Assembly (NCBI RefSeq): GCF_023343835.1 | Contig: NC_064439.1 | Location: 24,554,933 to 24,618,932 of the forward strand | Direction of reading: 5' to 3' | Source of the DNA: Lagopus muta | Lineage: Eukaryota > Chordata > Aves > Galliformes > Phasianidae | Length of the DNA: 64,000 nucleotides | Shown here: positions 36,601 to 51,600 of the stretch, in pieces | How the letters are laid out: every line of letters begins with the position of its first letter | Position numbering within the stretch: position 1 is the stretch's first letter | Position numbers and translations under genes: made by a program | The notes under the pieces: model-generated | Databases searched by the model: none | What the model saw: the letters and a program-made list of their open reading frames with translations, nothing else | What the model was told of the DNA's origin: nothing

Positions 36601-39600
36601 ATTATGACAGCTCAGTGCATGTACAAAGTTAAACGCAAAATTGACCACCAGTCTTATCCTAAAAATTAAAGCAGTATTCATCTAAAGAAGGACCCATAAA
36701 TCCTTGACCATAATATCCTGGTAGATCACTGATCAATAAGTAGACTTTTATGTTAAAATGCCATTCTCAGAGTGCAGACCTGAGAATGTCTAGACTGTGG
36801 TTTTGAAAGGAAACCAAGCACACACAAAAAAAAGACCAATGGATGCTGATATTAAAGTAATTAACGTAACCCATCTCATTTTTGACATTCCATTCTTACC
36901 GTGTGCCCACAGAACTCCATGTATATCTAAGAATACACTTGGAGTAATATTGATAGTTCAAAACTGAGGAGTATAGTAGCTTTAAGCTGATGAAGAACGG
37001 CCATAAAATATGAAGCTTGTGATGTTTGTGAGGAGACAAAAAGACAGATGTAAGAGATTGATGTTCAACAAGCGAGGAATGGAGGGAACGGGTATTGATA
37101 GATATTATTCATAGCAGTGCCATTACTACCATCCAAACCTCTGTGTGTCTGCATATCTGCGTATCTACCTATTACCCACTAAAAATATTTTGACTTTAAT
37201 TTTTCTTCAGGAAGAGAAAAAATACGCAGTGATCAATATACCTATTCCTGCATTAAATTGAGTCATGAAATGTTTCTGCTCAGAATGGGAATTGTGCTTT
37301 TATAACTAACCTCCATAACTATGAAATTAACAAAGAAATATTCCAAGTATTAGATTCTGGGAACACAAGAAAAATGTCTATTAAAGCCAGGCAGAAACAG
37401 TTTTCCTATACTATAAAGCACATAGAGATGGCAGAAACATTTCTGCTTTCTTCAAGAATAGTGCAAATAGGCTTCTGAAATTCAGTAAAGGATGGAAGAA
37501 GTTACCTACATTATTGCATTAGAATACCTATTATCTTTATGGACACTAATAATCATTAAAATAGAAGAAAGGTGCAGATAGATCAAAACCAAAGTTTCAG
37601 ACAGTCAGATGACTCTAACCACAGACAGATCTTTGTCTAGGAGTCTTGAAATGTGATAAATCAGAATCTGTTGAAGAGAGTTATATAATAATGAGAAAAG
37701 ATGAGAAAGGGGAGAATGTGGTAAAGTATGTTCTTATAAAACACTTCACAGTGAAGAAAGAAAGTTCTCTCTGCTTGTATAAAAAGGAAATGATTAACAT
37801 TATTATGGAAGACATTGAAGCTGAAGTTGGAGTAAGTACTGATGAAAACAAAGTCAGGAATAATGCTTTCCTGGTTAAGCTTGCATGAAATTCCACCCTG
37901 AATAAAAGAAAGATTATCCTATGAAACATTTGGTAGCAACATAAACTTATTTATTCATTTATTTATTTAAGCCCATCACTATTTTGCAATGAAAACCAAT
38001 TTTGCCAACAAATTCCATGGTGGCTTTAGTTTCTACAGCCCAGTGTGGTATGCGGTATAGTGAGACATCTGTCTTAACCCAACTGAAATAGTGCACTGCT
38101 TATCAAATTACTGGTGATTTAAAACTTTAGAGTTGCAGAGTTGTTTCCACACATTTATGACGAGGCATTTCATTAAATTTTAACAGTGAGAATGTGTTAC
38201 CATGTTTGCCTTTCTCCTTGTAAGGAGGCATGTTTTGATATGACTGGAACTAGGCTAGTAATGACGTGAGTAAGAATACGTTGGACATTGGCTAATTTCT
38301 TTTCTGTTCTTATAGTTACGTGTTGTTTGTCTTGTTCTGGATAAATACAGTAGCTCTCTGTTACTGTCTTTACATAAGGGCCTCAAAAGCAAACTCCAGA
38401 TGTTTTCTTTGGACAGTGCTCTAACAAGTCCATGAAACGTGACAAGGATGAGAGAGGTTAAATATATCTGTAGCAATAAGAATAATAGGAGAGCAGTCAG
38501 GTGTCAACGGTAATGAAAGTCAACATCTAAAGTAAATTTTACATACTTTATGAATGATTTACAAAGAATATTTGCAAGAGTTCAGTGACTCAGTGGCAAA
38601 CAGAATATACAGAGGAAGAAAAAATAAAAAGATGAATCTTCCTAGCAAAGAGATACAAAAAGAAACTGGAAACATACTATATTAAACTGGATTACCTTAT
38701 CTCCCTGTATGCTGATGCCAGGAGGACCAGGGGGACCAGGCATTCCGTTCTGTCCCATAACACCCTATTAGAGTCAGTGTGACAAAAAAATGAAGGATTA
38801 GGAGATAAATTCTATTTCTGGTAACACTAAAGAAGTCATTTCAAATTCACTGCAAGGACAAGCAAAACCTTTTTGAAGACTCTAGTTCCGATCCTTCTGT
38901 GGCTTATGGTTTTCACACGGTAGGTTTCAGTAGTTATACTTAGCAAACTCTCAGGAAAGTAAAGGAACAATTAAGCAGAAAACAATTAAAGAATAAAATA
39001 AGCCCATGAAACAGCGTGATGATTTTCCCATTCCTTTCCTGGGTAGAAACCAACAGAAGCCAACTTTATCCAACTGCTCTGTGCAATCACTACACACAGA
39101 GACAAGCAGTAAAGCAATAAAGCTAGACACGCTAGCTCTTACACACTGCATAGGCGTGTATTTCAAGCCACGGTCTCTGGGAGCATCACTCGTTCAGAAA
39201 ATCTTAAGTGGCAACAGCCAAAGCAACACCTGCTGATTTTTATGGCTACAGTAGAAAACAGGTAAAGTCTTCCTACGGATCCGTAGACAAAATTTTGCGA
39301 CACACTTTCACAGAATCTCTTGTAAAAACTACCGTTAAGCTACATTTATATCAGCAGGGGTTCACACTAAACATTGTTCTAAAAATCTTATCTCAAGAAC
39401 TGGATGATACAAGATGGTCCTCAGCCCTGAAAACAAAATATCATTTTCACATAGAGAATATATTTTTCATTCTTGAAGGCTTTGGGCTGAGCACTACATA
39501 TTGTCACACATTTTGTTGGCTTTGAGACCCAGCCTAAACCGATTCTTACCAAAATTACTCTTTCTAAACTGACTGGATATATGATTTACTGAGGTACTGA

Positions 39601-42600
39601 AATTGCTATAGCTTTCACAAAGCAATGCAAAGTCATATGTACATCCTGAGAAAACTTTCATGCCCTATTGTTCACTGCATTTCTGTATCAGGTTGGTAAT
39701 AACATTTCTCTATTCAGACGCCTATTTATTCAAAACAGCCGTGGAGACTTCTGTTATTGTGTCTGCTAAAGAAATTACAGAAACAGTTACAAAGACATAC
39801 ACGTTTTAACTTAAGTGGAGAAATATATATAGAAATCCCATGTTTTCTCCATTGACTTTGTAAAAATAATGAATGGATACATTCATGATACAGAAATACG
39901 GGCATGAACTGAGTTATCTTTCTTAGCAGCAGTTTTTTCCTTTTTGAATTATCATTCATTTTAGTGGAGGAAATTAAAGTTTGTCCAGATGTTGCATGCT
40001 GGCTCCTTATAGAATTAATGTTTTGGCTTTATGTTTCTTTCCTAATGGTTTTACAAATGAAGCCAACAGGATTCAATTTCAGTGAGCAAAAAAAGCAAAC
40101 ATAAAATCCAAATTTAACATATTTTCACCCACAGAAGAATATCTTGGAAATATAATAGATGCAAAAGGAATAAATGTGTCATTTAACTCAATTATTAGCT
40201 CTGTGTAATCTAAAGCTGTGACCTCATAAATTTTAGCTGCAAATGCAGTTTTCAGGCAGTACTCCTTCCTAACCCAGGCAGCAGAAATGTATAGTCAATC
40301 CCCATGCTTTAAAGCTTGATTTCTCCTGCAGTTGCACCAACATGAATCAGTAACTGAAGGAGCTATTCTGGTGTCAGAGAGATTAGAGAGTCTGGCAGCC
40401 AGCATTACAACAAAGTAGGAAACTTCAAGATGATGTAGTACCAACCTTAGGACCAACCACTCCGATTCCCATTGGTCCTGGGGGCCCACGATAGCCTTTC
40501 AGTCCACGTTCTCCCTGAAAGCAGTCATAATAACATCAGTAATTTACCACTAACTAACTAGTACACTTTTCATACACTCAAAAAGCAGTTGGTCAAACAA
40601 CCAAGCAAAAATAAAAGAAAGCAAATAAATGCTACAAACATTTGCTTTATAGGTTAAAAAAAAGAGGTCAATTTATACTTTTTTTTTCTCAGTTAACAGT
40701 GAGGAAAAAAACAGAAGGGCTCATCCCCTAATAAGTTAGCAAACCCAGGGTGGCAGCTGGCAGGCCAGTGGGAATGTGAGCAGTTCTGAGTACCATGCTG
40801 CCCTGCCTGCTGCAGACAAGCCCAGTGGAAGGAGATGGGGGCCAGAGCACGTTGCTGGTGGGGGCAAGGCACAGGGGCATGAAAGGCAGCTTTTTCCCCA
40901 CAGTCTGTAACAGTACAAATGAATAGGCACATATCCAGCACATTTTCATTAGAAAACTCTCATCTCTTCAAAAAGAAAAACAAACAACTTTTAAGTTACA
41001 GGCACAGAAAATTCTGAACCAAGTTTAGCAAATGCTCTTAAATGATATCTGTGCAGACAAATGCAAAAGGTAGAAATGTTCTGATAAGCTATCACTCATC
41101 CAATATACTAACAACAGTGTCATGAACAGATGGTATCTCTTGACAAAATAAAACTTTTCTTTGATGAAAGTCTTCATTCTATTTGCTTTCACACTAGGAA
41201 AAGCACTTCAAATTGATATGCCTGCAGAGGGAGCAGTCCAACCAGAAGAAAACTGCATGTACACATCACACTGATCACACATGACACTTCATTTGTGATA
41301 GGTGAAAAAAAAGAACGTACTATACTGATTAAAAAGGAAGGAAACGAGTATAGAACCTCTTACTGACTTCTTTTACTTTCCATGAACATTTGTGCAGTTT
41401 TCAGATCTTACTGACTGCTTTTTAGGTTAAATGCTTGAAATTCAATCTCCAGTGACAGATCACACCAATCTGTGTGTTTTGTATATGGCTATGAAACTCC
41501 CATGCTAAGTTCTGGGATGTGCTATTTATGTTAATACGTTAAGGCCTTAGCTCCATTTTGATGGATTTGATGGATTTGAATTTGGAGAGGCGGTAAACCT
41601 GAATCCAAAGACCAAGGCTTAGATTAAGTTTATAATGCTTTCCTTCTTGATGTAATATTTGGCTACTGGATTGATTTTCAGTTCCTCTTTCTTCCAAAGC
41701 ACTGGACAATGGCTAGCTTGAGCCAACATGTAGGCATGGTACATGGCACTCTTGGCTTTAAATTGATGTGTCAAGCTCGGAATCTGAGGGTTATGCTGTT
41801 TGCCAGATTAGTCAGGAGAGAATTTCTCCCTCAGATTTGATCAAAGAGGAGGGTTGGTTTGTTGGTTTGGTCTGGTTTGGAAAAGGGAGCTGAAGAGAGG
41901 GCTATTTCTTTTTCTTCTTCTTTTTTTTTTTTTTGGATGAGAGGTGTTCCTCCTCTGATGATCTGACACTTTTCTATCACACCTTCCCTGCTAATTCAAG
42001 AACAAAGACACTGGCAGTGTCCTTGACATTTTATTTTGTTTTGTGGCAGTTTCTATCTGTAAACATTTAAAGATTACAAACCTAAGCACTTAAAGATTGT
42101 AGCACTTAAATCTGACACACAATGCTGGCAGGTGTCCCTCTACAGTGAGAGGAATGGTAGATATTCCTGATCTTTTAAAACCTGTGTGGTTTATCAGTTC
42201 CTCCTGCAAAGCATTTCCCCACCATTCGCTTGAGATTGTTGTATTACTAGCGAATAGTATGAGATTAGGCAAATGTAGCCACTTTCCTTTTAAATTTCAT
42301 CTGTTATCAAGAGACAAATTATTTCTCAGTGTCCGTGTATGAAACAATCCTAAGCAGATGAATCAAAGAGGAGCCAAAGTTTTCCCTTCTCAAGCTTCTG
42401 AAACCTGCCAGATGTGTGTCAAAGCTATGAGGAAGTTATACTGACAATGCTTTGCAATACACACTGTTTTTTAAGAGATTCTGGGCTGCTGTGGACAAGG
42501 AAGCAATCAGTAAGCCATTGTGAAGGGAAGGTACTGAGCAAATAAACAATTTGCAGTGTTCTATTTTGCTGCAGTTGCAACCTACTCTTAAATCAGCCCT

Positions 42601-45600
42601 GACAAAAAAAAAAGCACAAGTATGTCTTGAAGTTTTGTCTCTCTTTCTCCCACAAGTAATACATTCTTACATGGGGTCAATGCAGGTGAAGGATCAAATT
42701 TTAGCCTCACATGCTTAGTTAATACCAGATGCCTCACTGAAAAGCTCTTTTGTAGAGCTTTATAGAAATTATCAGTTTTTGTATTTCTTGGCTTAGAGAA
42801 AAAGACTTTCGTTTTGCTTTATAAGTTGCAAACGGGAGCAGGTTTTTTTTCCTAAGGTGTGACACTAAGCTGTTCTCCAGGGAATTCATTTCAAAAAGGA
42901 TTAGTGCTGCTCTCTGATGAGCTCTAATTTATTTCCTGCACTGTGCTTGTAGACAAGCTAAGTCACCATTGGTGAACTAGAAAAACACCACAGAAACAAG
43001 AAATAAAAAGCTGAGTCAAGACTACTAAGACACTAAGCCATGTGGTGCAGTTAATACAGGAGAAGGAAGGGATGCCATAGAAAGGGACCTGGACAAACTA
43101 TAGTTGTGGATACATGTGAACATATTGAGATTCAATAAGACCATGTGCCAGGTGTTGCAAGATGTTGAGTCGGGGTAATCCCTGATATATGCACAGACTG
43201 GGAGAAGAACTCACTGAGAGCAGCTCTGATGAGAAAAGACCTGGGGGTCCTGGGGGATTAAAAGCTTGACATGAGCTAACAGTGCACTTGCAGCCCAGAA
43301 AGCCAGCAGTGTCCTGGGCTGCGTCAAAAGAGGGAAGGCCAGCAGGGTGAGGGAGGTGACTATTCCCCTCTACTTTGTCCTTATGAGGATTCACCTGGAG
43401 TACTATGGCCAGGCCTGGGCCCCCCAGCACAAGAAAAAGATGGAGCTGTCAGAGAGGGTCCAAAGAAGGACCACAAAGATGATTAGAGGGATGGAGCACC
43501 TCTCTTATGAAGAAAGGCTGAAAGATCTGGCCTTGTTCAGCCTGGAGAGGAGAAGGCACCAGGAAGATCTCATTACGGCCTTCCAGTACCTAAAGAGAGC
43601 TTATAAACAGGAGGCAGACTGTCTTTTCACACAGTCTGATGGTGACAGGACAAGGGGAACTAGTTTTAAACTAAAAGAGGGGAGATTTAGATCAGATGTT
43701 AGCAAGCAACTTTTTACTCAGAAGGTACGGAACAGGTAGCCCAGAGAAGCTGTGGGTGCCCCATCCCTGGAGGTTTTCAAGGTCCAGTTGGATGGGGCCA
43801 TGGGCAGCCTGATCTGTGGGTGGCAATCCTGCCCATGGCAGAGGGATTGAAAACATCTTTAAGATGATCTTTAAGGTCTCTAAAGAGATCTTTAAGGTCT
43901 CTTCCAACTCAAGCCTCTCCATGCTTCTGTGACAATAAAAGTACAGGACTCCAAAACTTATTTCTTATCATTCGATCAAGAAAGCTCATTAAATGACCTA
44001 ATGCTCACATGAAAAATAAATTTTGGCCTCCAAGGATATGTATCTCATTTACCCTAAGACTTGTATTGGTACTGAAACACACAATAGACACTGCAGCAAT
44101 CTCTTCAGTGAGAGCTGGTTGATATAAGAATTTAAGAAAAAAGACCTTGCATCTCTACCTTTCTCATTTTAGTTCAAGTAGAGTTGCCTTAAGCCACAGA
44201 AGTTATTAACATTGCAAATGGATCCATCCCAAATGTTCATGCTGTGCTAAGGATTTTAATAATCCTCCTGTTATGTGATTACTGAGAATGAAACTTTCTT
44301 TATGCTTGGTGCTGTGCTCTTACTCTTGAATGTCTGTAACCCATCTCCCATTCAGCAATATTGCTTATGTGTATACTTTTTATTTTACTCTGACATTATC
44401 TGCCTCTGTTTAAATGCTATAGAAAATAGCGTGCTGCCCAGATTGAATGCATTCCACATGTTCCAATTTTGATTTCATATAAATTTGACCTCTAATCTAT
44501 AAAATTCCTATCTTACAGTGTGCACATATGTGAGCCTTTTCTGAGAGCAGGGAGAACAGAATGTGATTCAGCTGAATGGAACATTTGTATGTAATGAGAC
44601 TCAAAGGAATTTCAAATTGACTAGTGAGTAAATGTATGAATCTCTGTTATGAAATAAATGCTCTTTTCACATTCTGAGATTGTTGGCATTATTATTATTA
44701 TTGTTTTTTTTTTTTAACATGTAAAGGATGAGAGACAGCCAGTGATCATCCATTTTATGAACTAATTTCTAGAGGGATTTTCACTGTTCAGGTGAATTAT
44801 TTTCCCCTGTGAAACATTTGCTTCCAGGAAATTCTGTAGAGATTAAAGATTTCAAACTTTGTGTGAACAAACAGAAAGACAAAATAGAAGGGTGAACAAC
44901 TGTTTGTGTTGTTTCTTTTTTTCACTGTACTTTCCAGTGATATAAAAATTCTCCTTTGGGAAATTCCACTGCAATTATTGTGGTGGTTTTGTTTCACTTA
45001 AAAGCAAGAAAACAAACAAACAAAAACCCTTTTAATTGCATTTTGGATTTGTTTAACTCAAATTTCCTTACATTAAATCCCTATATTCCCAATTAAATTT
45101 TGTTTTAAATTTCTTGGTCTTTTAATATTTCAGCCATGGTCATCTTAGTGAGAGATCACCTTGTCTGATTACCTGACATGACCTTCCAATTTATTTTTCT
45201 GGAGGAAATACTATTCCCCAGAATTATATATTTAGGAATCAAGGGGGAATTCTAGATGTAAAGTTGTCCCTAGACATTTTGCATCCTTAAGTTATATTTT
45301 TATGTAATAACTGCTTTAATAATCTTCTACAATATTTTAGGGTTTAAATGAAATGTTATTCTGCAGTAACAAGAAAAAATATCTTGTAAGACTGTATTAT
45401 ATCAAGTGTAAAGCTTTTATTTGGAAAAAAAAGCCTCACATAAAATACCTAATTAGTTTAGTGCTATCTGTTTTCTGCAAGTCTATACTGACTGCCACAA
45501 ATGAAATTATGTTCTTTAGTCTTGGCATGTGCCAGATTCTGTATTACTCCGGGTGGAATGTCTTGTATCAGAAAGTGGTAACTGTGAACAGAAGCACAAA

Positions 45601-48600
45601 TCCTGGTGTTCCGGGTTCCTATCATCAGACTATTGGTAATCCTACGGATGAATGGCCGTCAGTTTTTCCTTCATTGTGGATTTGTTTTTAAGACATTATT
45701 GTTATTGTTTATTTTTGATGGGAACTTTCATGCTCTGAGAACTGAAGTTAAAAGTTCTGTTGGGAAAAAAAAAGGTAATGTTTATTTTGCTTTCTACTAC
45801 AACATGCTCTGTGTTTCCTATTTCACACGTAATAAGGAAATCATTAATTAAACCACTCTGCAGGACACCATAAAGCAATTTATAATATGATTTTAGCCAT
45901 AATTTACTTTTTTCTGAGTTTTTATAACATAGTAGCTACAATGTGACTTTTTAGACCAATTATACACTGCATGGAGCTTTGTAACACTTCAGCTATTTTG
46001 TGTTTTATGATAAAGCAAACAAATAAACTCAGAACTGTTTCAGTGTTGAACTTCTAATCTCTTTATTGTTTCCTTTTGTTTGTGTGTTCATTTTTTTGCT
46101 ATCAAGTTTTTCCTATAAAGTGTTATTCATTTTCAGGTAAGATCTATAGTCTTCTCTGGGGAATCAACAACTAGGAATTTTAAAAATACATCACTGTTTC
46201 ACCTGTAATCACTATTTCCCCTTATTTGTTCAGAGTCCTGCCCTTTTCTTTGCCAGAAGAAAGAAAGAGAGTAATTACTAAGCAATATTCTGCCTGCATT
46301 GGATTCTGACTTCCATATGGAAATTCCAGCACATAAAAACACTCTGATTTTTGGGTGTATGGAAAATCTGAAGATATAAAGCAAGAACTGGTTTGCATCT
46401 AACAAGGTAGAAAAATCTTTTGCAAGCTTTTCTTTGAATCAAAAAGCAAAGCGGGAGATGAAATTTCAGCATTTTGTCATCGTAATGCACTTTGTAGAGA
46501 GATATTTGTCTATACTGTCTACTAGCCAGATAGATGCATGTACAACCATTGCACGTACCTTTGGTCCAGGATCTCCCATACTACTTGGGCCTTCTGGTCC
46601 TGGAGGGCCTGCTGGTCCTGGAGGTCCCTGGTACAAGAAGAATATAGCATGTCATTAGTTGTCCTAAAGAAATAGTAGATATGTTCTGCAATAAAGAAGA
46701 GAATTTCAGCAGTATTATTAATCTCTCTGTTTCTGTTGTTCTCAAATTTGCAGTATTTCTATTGTGTACTGAGCAACAGCTCAATCCTTCACAACCCCTT
46801 CAGCTGCACATCATACTGCTGAAGGCATCCCTACCCTCCCTTTCAGCATTCAGAGGACAGATGTCTTTGCTCTATCAAAGCTACTTAGACTTAGCTACAT
46901 AACTGTCATTCATATCTGCTTGTAGTTTACAGAACTGATCTTTACAGGTCATGAGGTAGGCAAAGTTGGCCTAAGAATGGGAAAGACACAAGCTACCACC
47001 TGCAGATATTTCAAAGATATGTATTCATATGGCAGGGAGAAACACAGACAGTTTTTCTCAAAGCATTTGGAGATAGGAGTCCTTTAATAACCATAATTTA
47101 AGGAATACTATTGCTGAGTAAAACTCTTCTTATTGTTTGGTCTCTAATAGAAATGCAGCATGCACACATACATAAACCTAAGTTTTCCATCCTGTAATTG
47201 GGTAGAATATAATCAGCAGCTTTAGTTTTATTAATGAATGGCTTGGCCAAGCAGATATTTTCTCTTGAAGAGAAAATAAGGAAGAAAGAAAAAAAAAGGA
47301 AGAGAGGAAGGAACTCAAAGCAATAATAACATTACATACATAATGTAATCTTATTACATAATGTGAACACATATGAGCAGCCATGAAGACTTCAATGAAA
47401 TTACATAAAAACTCTTTCATGATGCTGAAACAAAAGCAGTTCAGTCCATGCCCAGTTCTGATTGTAGATCTAGTATCCAGGACAGGAAAGGGCTTCATAC
47501 CAAATCTGAGGTATTTAAAATTGGTGAAGGATGAAAGAGAAGTTTAGTTACACTTAACTGTCTAATATAGAGCATACAAAGTAATTTTTGTTTTTGTATA
47601 ACACTAAGTACAGAATGTAATTATAAGCAATAAACAGTAAAACATTAAACTTATACTTACAGCTTCACCTTTGTGGCCTTCACCTTTTTCTCCACGGGGT
47701 CCAGGTAGTCCAGGTGGTCCTGGGTTACCCTAAATACAAAGTAATAAATCAGGCACTGTGCATGTAACCAGATCATTGTAATGTAACACACTTAAAGGCC
47801 TCCACCAGGACTTAGAGTCATTTGTGAGAACACTTTGGCTGTGACCATTCAACCAATTCTTTATCCACTGAATTGTCCACCCTTTAAATCCATCTCTCTC
47901 CAATTTAGAGATAGCAGTGTTACATGGGATTGTGTCAAAGCACACGTAGATGTCATTAGTCACCCTTCCATTGTTCCCAGAAGCAGTCACTCCATTGTAG
48001 GAAGGCCAACAGATTGGTCAGGTGTGATCTACCCTTAATGAAGCCATGCTGGCTATCTCACATCACCTCCTCTTCTTGCATGTGCCTTAACATATCTGCT
48101 CCATTATCTTCCCAGGCACAAACATGAAGCTTACTGGCCTGCCGTTTGTCAACTCTTCCTTTCTCTCTTTCTTTAGAATGGAAGTGATGTTTCTCTTTTT
48201 CCAGTCACCAGGGATTTTACCTGACAGCCATGACTTTTTAAATATGATGGAGAATGGTTTGGCAACCACATCAGCCAGTTTCTTCAGGACCCTGGGATGC
48301 ATGTCATCCAACCCCATAGACTTACACATGTTGTCTCATAGGGTGGTCTCTGACTTGCTCTTCTCTTAAAGTGGAAGGGATTTTGTTCCCCTAGCCCCCA
48401 CCTAGAGGTTCAGGTACATGATAAATGTGGAAGGCCTGACTGCCACCAAGGCAAAAAACTTGAGTACCTCAGTACCTCAGTCTTCTCCATGTTCATTAAG
48501 GCCAGTTCTTTATTCTCATTTATCACAAAATAAAACTTAAAACTATAAAGTATCTCTCAAGGTACATTGGCAGTTTGCACTAAAGTTGTTCCTATGTGAC

Positions 48601-51600
48601 TGCCGAAACAATTGGAATTACTTGTTAATACTTGTAAGTCACACATTCACCCCACATCTAAGCATGGCACGCATACAGCCACACAGGGGACACTGCACAT
48701 CCCCTCACACAGTACTAGAGTGCCAAGAAAGGAAAATGGACTCTACTATAGATTGATGGAAGGTTAGTTCATAGAATCATAGAAACTTAGAATCATTAAG
48801 TTTGGAAAAGACCACTAAGATCATCATCTAGTCCAACTGACAACTTATCACCACCATGCCTGCTAAACCATCAGCTAAACCACATGTCCCTCAGTGCCAA
48901 ATTTACATACTTCTCGAATGCCTCTGGGGATGATGATTCCACCACTTCCCTGGGCAGCCTGTTCCAATGCCTCACCAGTCTTTCTGAGAAGAAATTTTTC
49001 CTAATATCCAATTTGAACATCCACTGGCACAACTTAAGGCCACTACCCCTCATCCTACCACCTTGGAGAAGAGATCAACTCTCACCTTGCTTCAACCTCC
49101 TTCCAGTTAGCTGTTGGAGAGTAATTAAGTTTTTCCATGAGCCTCCTCTTCCCCATACAATCCCACTGCCCTCAGTTGCTCCATGTAAGACTTGTGTTCC
49201 AGACCCTTCAATACCTTCACTCCCCTTCTTTGGACACACCCCAGGGCCTCAATTAAAATAATAAAATATGAGTTCATCTCTATTTTTATTTTCAATTCCG
49301 GCATAGTAAAAAACCTGCCAAACAGATTTTCATTTTAGCAAACCACTGTAAACACCAAACACACATTAACACAATCTCTTCTTTAATAACTGGGGTTCTG
49401 TTAGGTAGTTAGATTTGCCATTAGTAACATAACATAAATCATAAATCTACTGCCAAATCTGCTATAAGAGATAGCTCTTTAGCCCAAATTATGCAGTTGT
49501 TTGTGTGTTGTTTTACTTTTAAAGTCTGCATCAGAAATACAATAGAGATGGCTACAATATAGCATGTCTATGATTACTGCTTCTCACAGCACAATTTTGT
49601 GGTATCTGGATAATACAATCCCAGTGACTCACGGTGAGTCAGTGTACTTGCAACAAGGCAGGTGACGTTGTCATGGATGACATACTGAATTAATTCACTG
49701 ACACTACTTGTTTTAAAGTTATTTCCTGAAGGAGTACTATAGAGACAGTTACTCTGTTGCTCCTAAAAATAAATGAAAAGAGAAAGGAATATAGACATAA
49801 ACGTGCCCATAGCTTTCACTTTCGTAGACATCACCAGGCATAAAAATGTTGCTCAGGCAGTTTCTGCACTTTCACAGGAGCTTTGCGCATGTCTCAGATT
49901 TGCTTTCCAACTTTGTCTCAAAATTCCTACCTGTGGACCCGGTTTTGAATCTCCAGGACGTCCATCCTCTCCTGGTGGCCCAGTACGTCCTGGATCTCCC
50001 TATTTAAAAAGAAATAAAACCAAAGACATTTTCATTATTTTCATTATTAATATTTGAGGTTTTACAGGAAAGAACAAGTATTCCATTCCTTATGACACTG
50101 ACACGACAATTGCTGAGCTAGGTAGTATGAAATCAATACTTCAACAGGAAGTTACTACTAGCACAAGCTAGGACAGGCTGGTGTAAGGCTGATGTAACCT
50201 TGTTCCTGCCAGAGAACAGTGGATAGCAAAGAAATTAAAAGTGATGGCAAAGACAGGGGATATTTAGAAAGGCTAAATATGCAATTGCATATGGCACAGC
50301 ATTTCAAAGTTGCAAACTCCACAGGCTGAATTTTATGAAGACCCAGGAAGAAACTTGAGTTTTTCTTCAGATATTACCCAGGGTAATTTTAGCCCTGCCA
50401 GTGACTTTCCTGGAAAGCAAAGAGGCTTAGATTTCACTTTTCTCATGCTAACTCTTGGACTTTGTCTGATGTTCAATTTATGGCAACAGATTTTTTACTT
50501 TAAGCATCATGAAAAGAAAAATTCAGTTTCCAGTGAAACTTTTGCTATTTTTTAAAAGTACTGAGAAAGTCAGTGTTTCAGGACATTCACTGGGGAATGC
50601 AGATCAAAGGTTCTGCCAAAACCATGTGGTAACTGCAACCATGAGAAAGGAATCTGAAGTAAAAACTGCTATCTAATGTTACTGTCTCCATATTAGTAAC
50701 AGCATAATGGCTGCCTAGGGAAATGAACATCTAATCCCCAAACGTGGGTGTAGCTCAGAACAAATAAATTTCCAAATACACAACCACAGCTGTTCAGGAG
50801 TTAGATGTAGATCTACTATTACATTAAATACTTAGAGATATACTAAGAAGAACTCAGACCATGACAACTCCTGGGACTGCAAAGTATGCCATTTCCCTCG
50901 CCTAATAAATTTATGCCTGGCTTCACTACTTCAGATACCAGGATATTCCAAGAACATGAATGCTAGCAAAACATTGTATTTTCCACAATGAAGAGAGAAT
51001 ACAGACCTGTACAGTCTGTTATATTTTTGAGCAGTTGGCAGAAACACAAGAGAATTTTGTTTAAACAAAAAAATTATTATGGAACTAAATCGGCAAAGAT
51101 TTTTATATATTCTAAAAACCAACTTGCACTTTATAAATACTCAAACTACTTATACTGATCTACTAGTTTCTGCACATAAAAGCCTGATATAAAATCTAGT
51201 AAAGTCTGAAAACTCCTACAGGCTCCAGTGAATTTTTATTGTGGCTCTTCTGCTATGAAGGTGCAATGAACTGTACCAAAGTGATCAAATTAGAGTGGAA
51301 AGGGCAGTAAAATCTACAAAGTTATTATTTTCAGCAAGACTGTAATACAAATGACTTACTGGTCTATTAAAAAATATCACATTAATGAAGAAAATGGCAC
51401 TATGTCCAGGAGGCTGACAGGTGTTACAGCATGTCACTTATATTTTCTTTACATAAAGTTTTGCAAATTATTATGACTTTAATCTAAAATAAGAGCTATG
51501 AGCAGCTCACACTCCTTTCTTTCTTCTCAGTAGTTGCATTTTTACTACAGCTGTACCTTGATCTTGTTCTGTCTTTCCTACCTCATCTGTACACAAACCA

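Noticed and set aside
40693-40949. Three overlapping minus frames in a GC-richer patch
   Set aside because: No domain, and three frames are open at once, which indicates composition rather than coding. I could not assign the patch to a repeat family.
43098-43922. Minus-strand frames of 110 and 76 codons
   Set aside because: They are antisense shadows of the CR1 element at 43050-43935.
46434-46658. Plus frame rich in Gly and Pro ([19 protein letters not shown])
   Set aside because: It is the antisense of collagen exon M. Proline and glycine codons are reverse complements of each other, so collagen exons give collagen-like shadows. The real exon is on the minus strand with matching splice sites.
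48124-49261. Plus-strand frames of 81 and 125 codons
   Set aside because: Antisense to CR1 ORF2 fragments.
49773-50057. Plus frame with [20 protein letters not shown]
   Set aside because: The same antisense effect, from collagen exon K.
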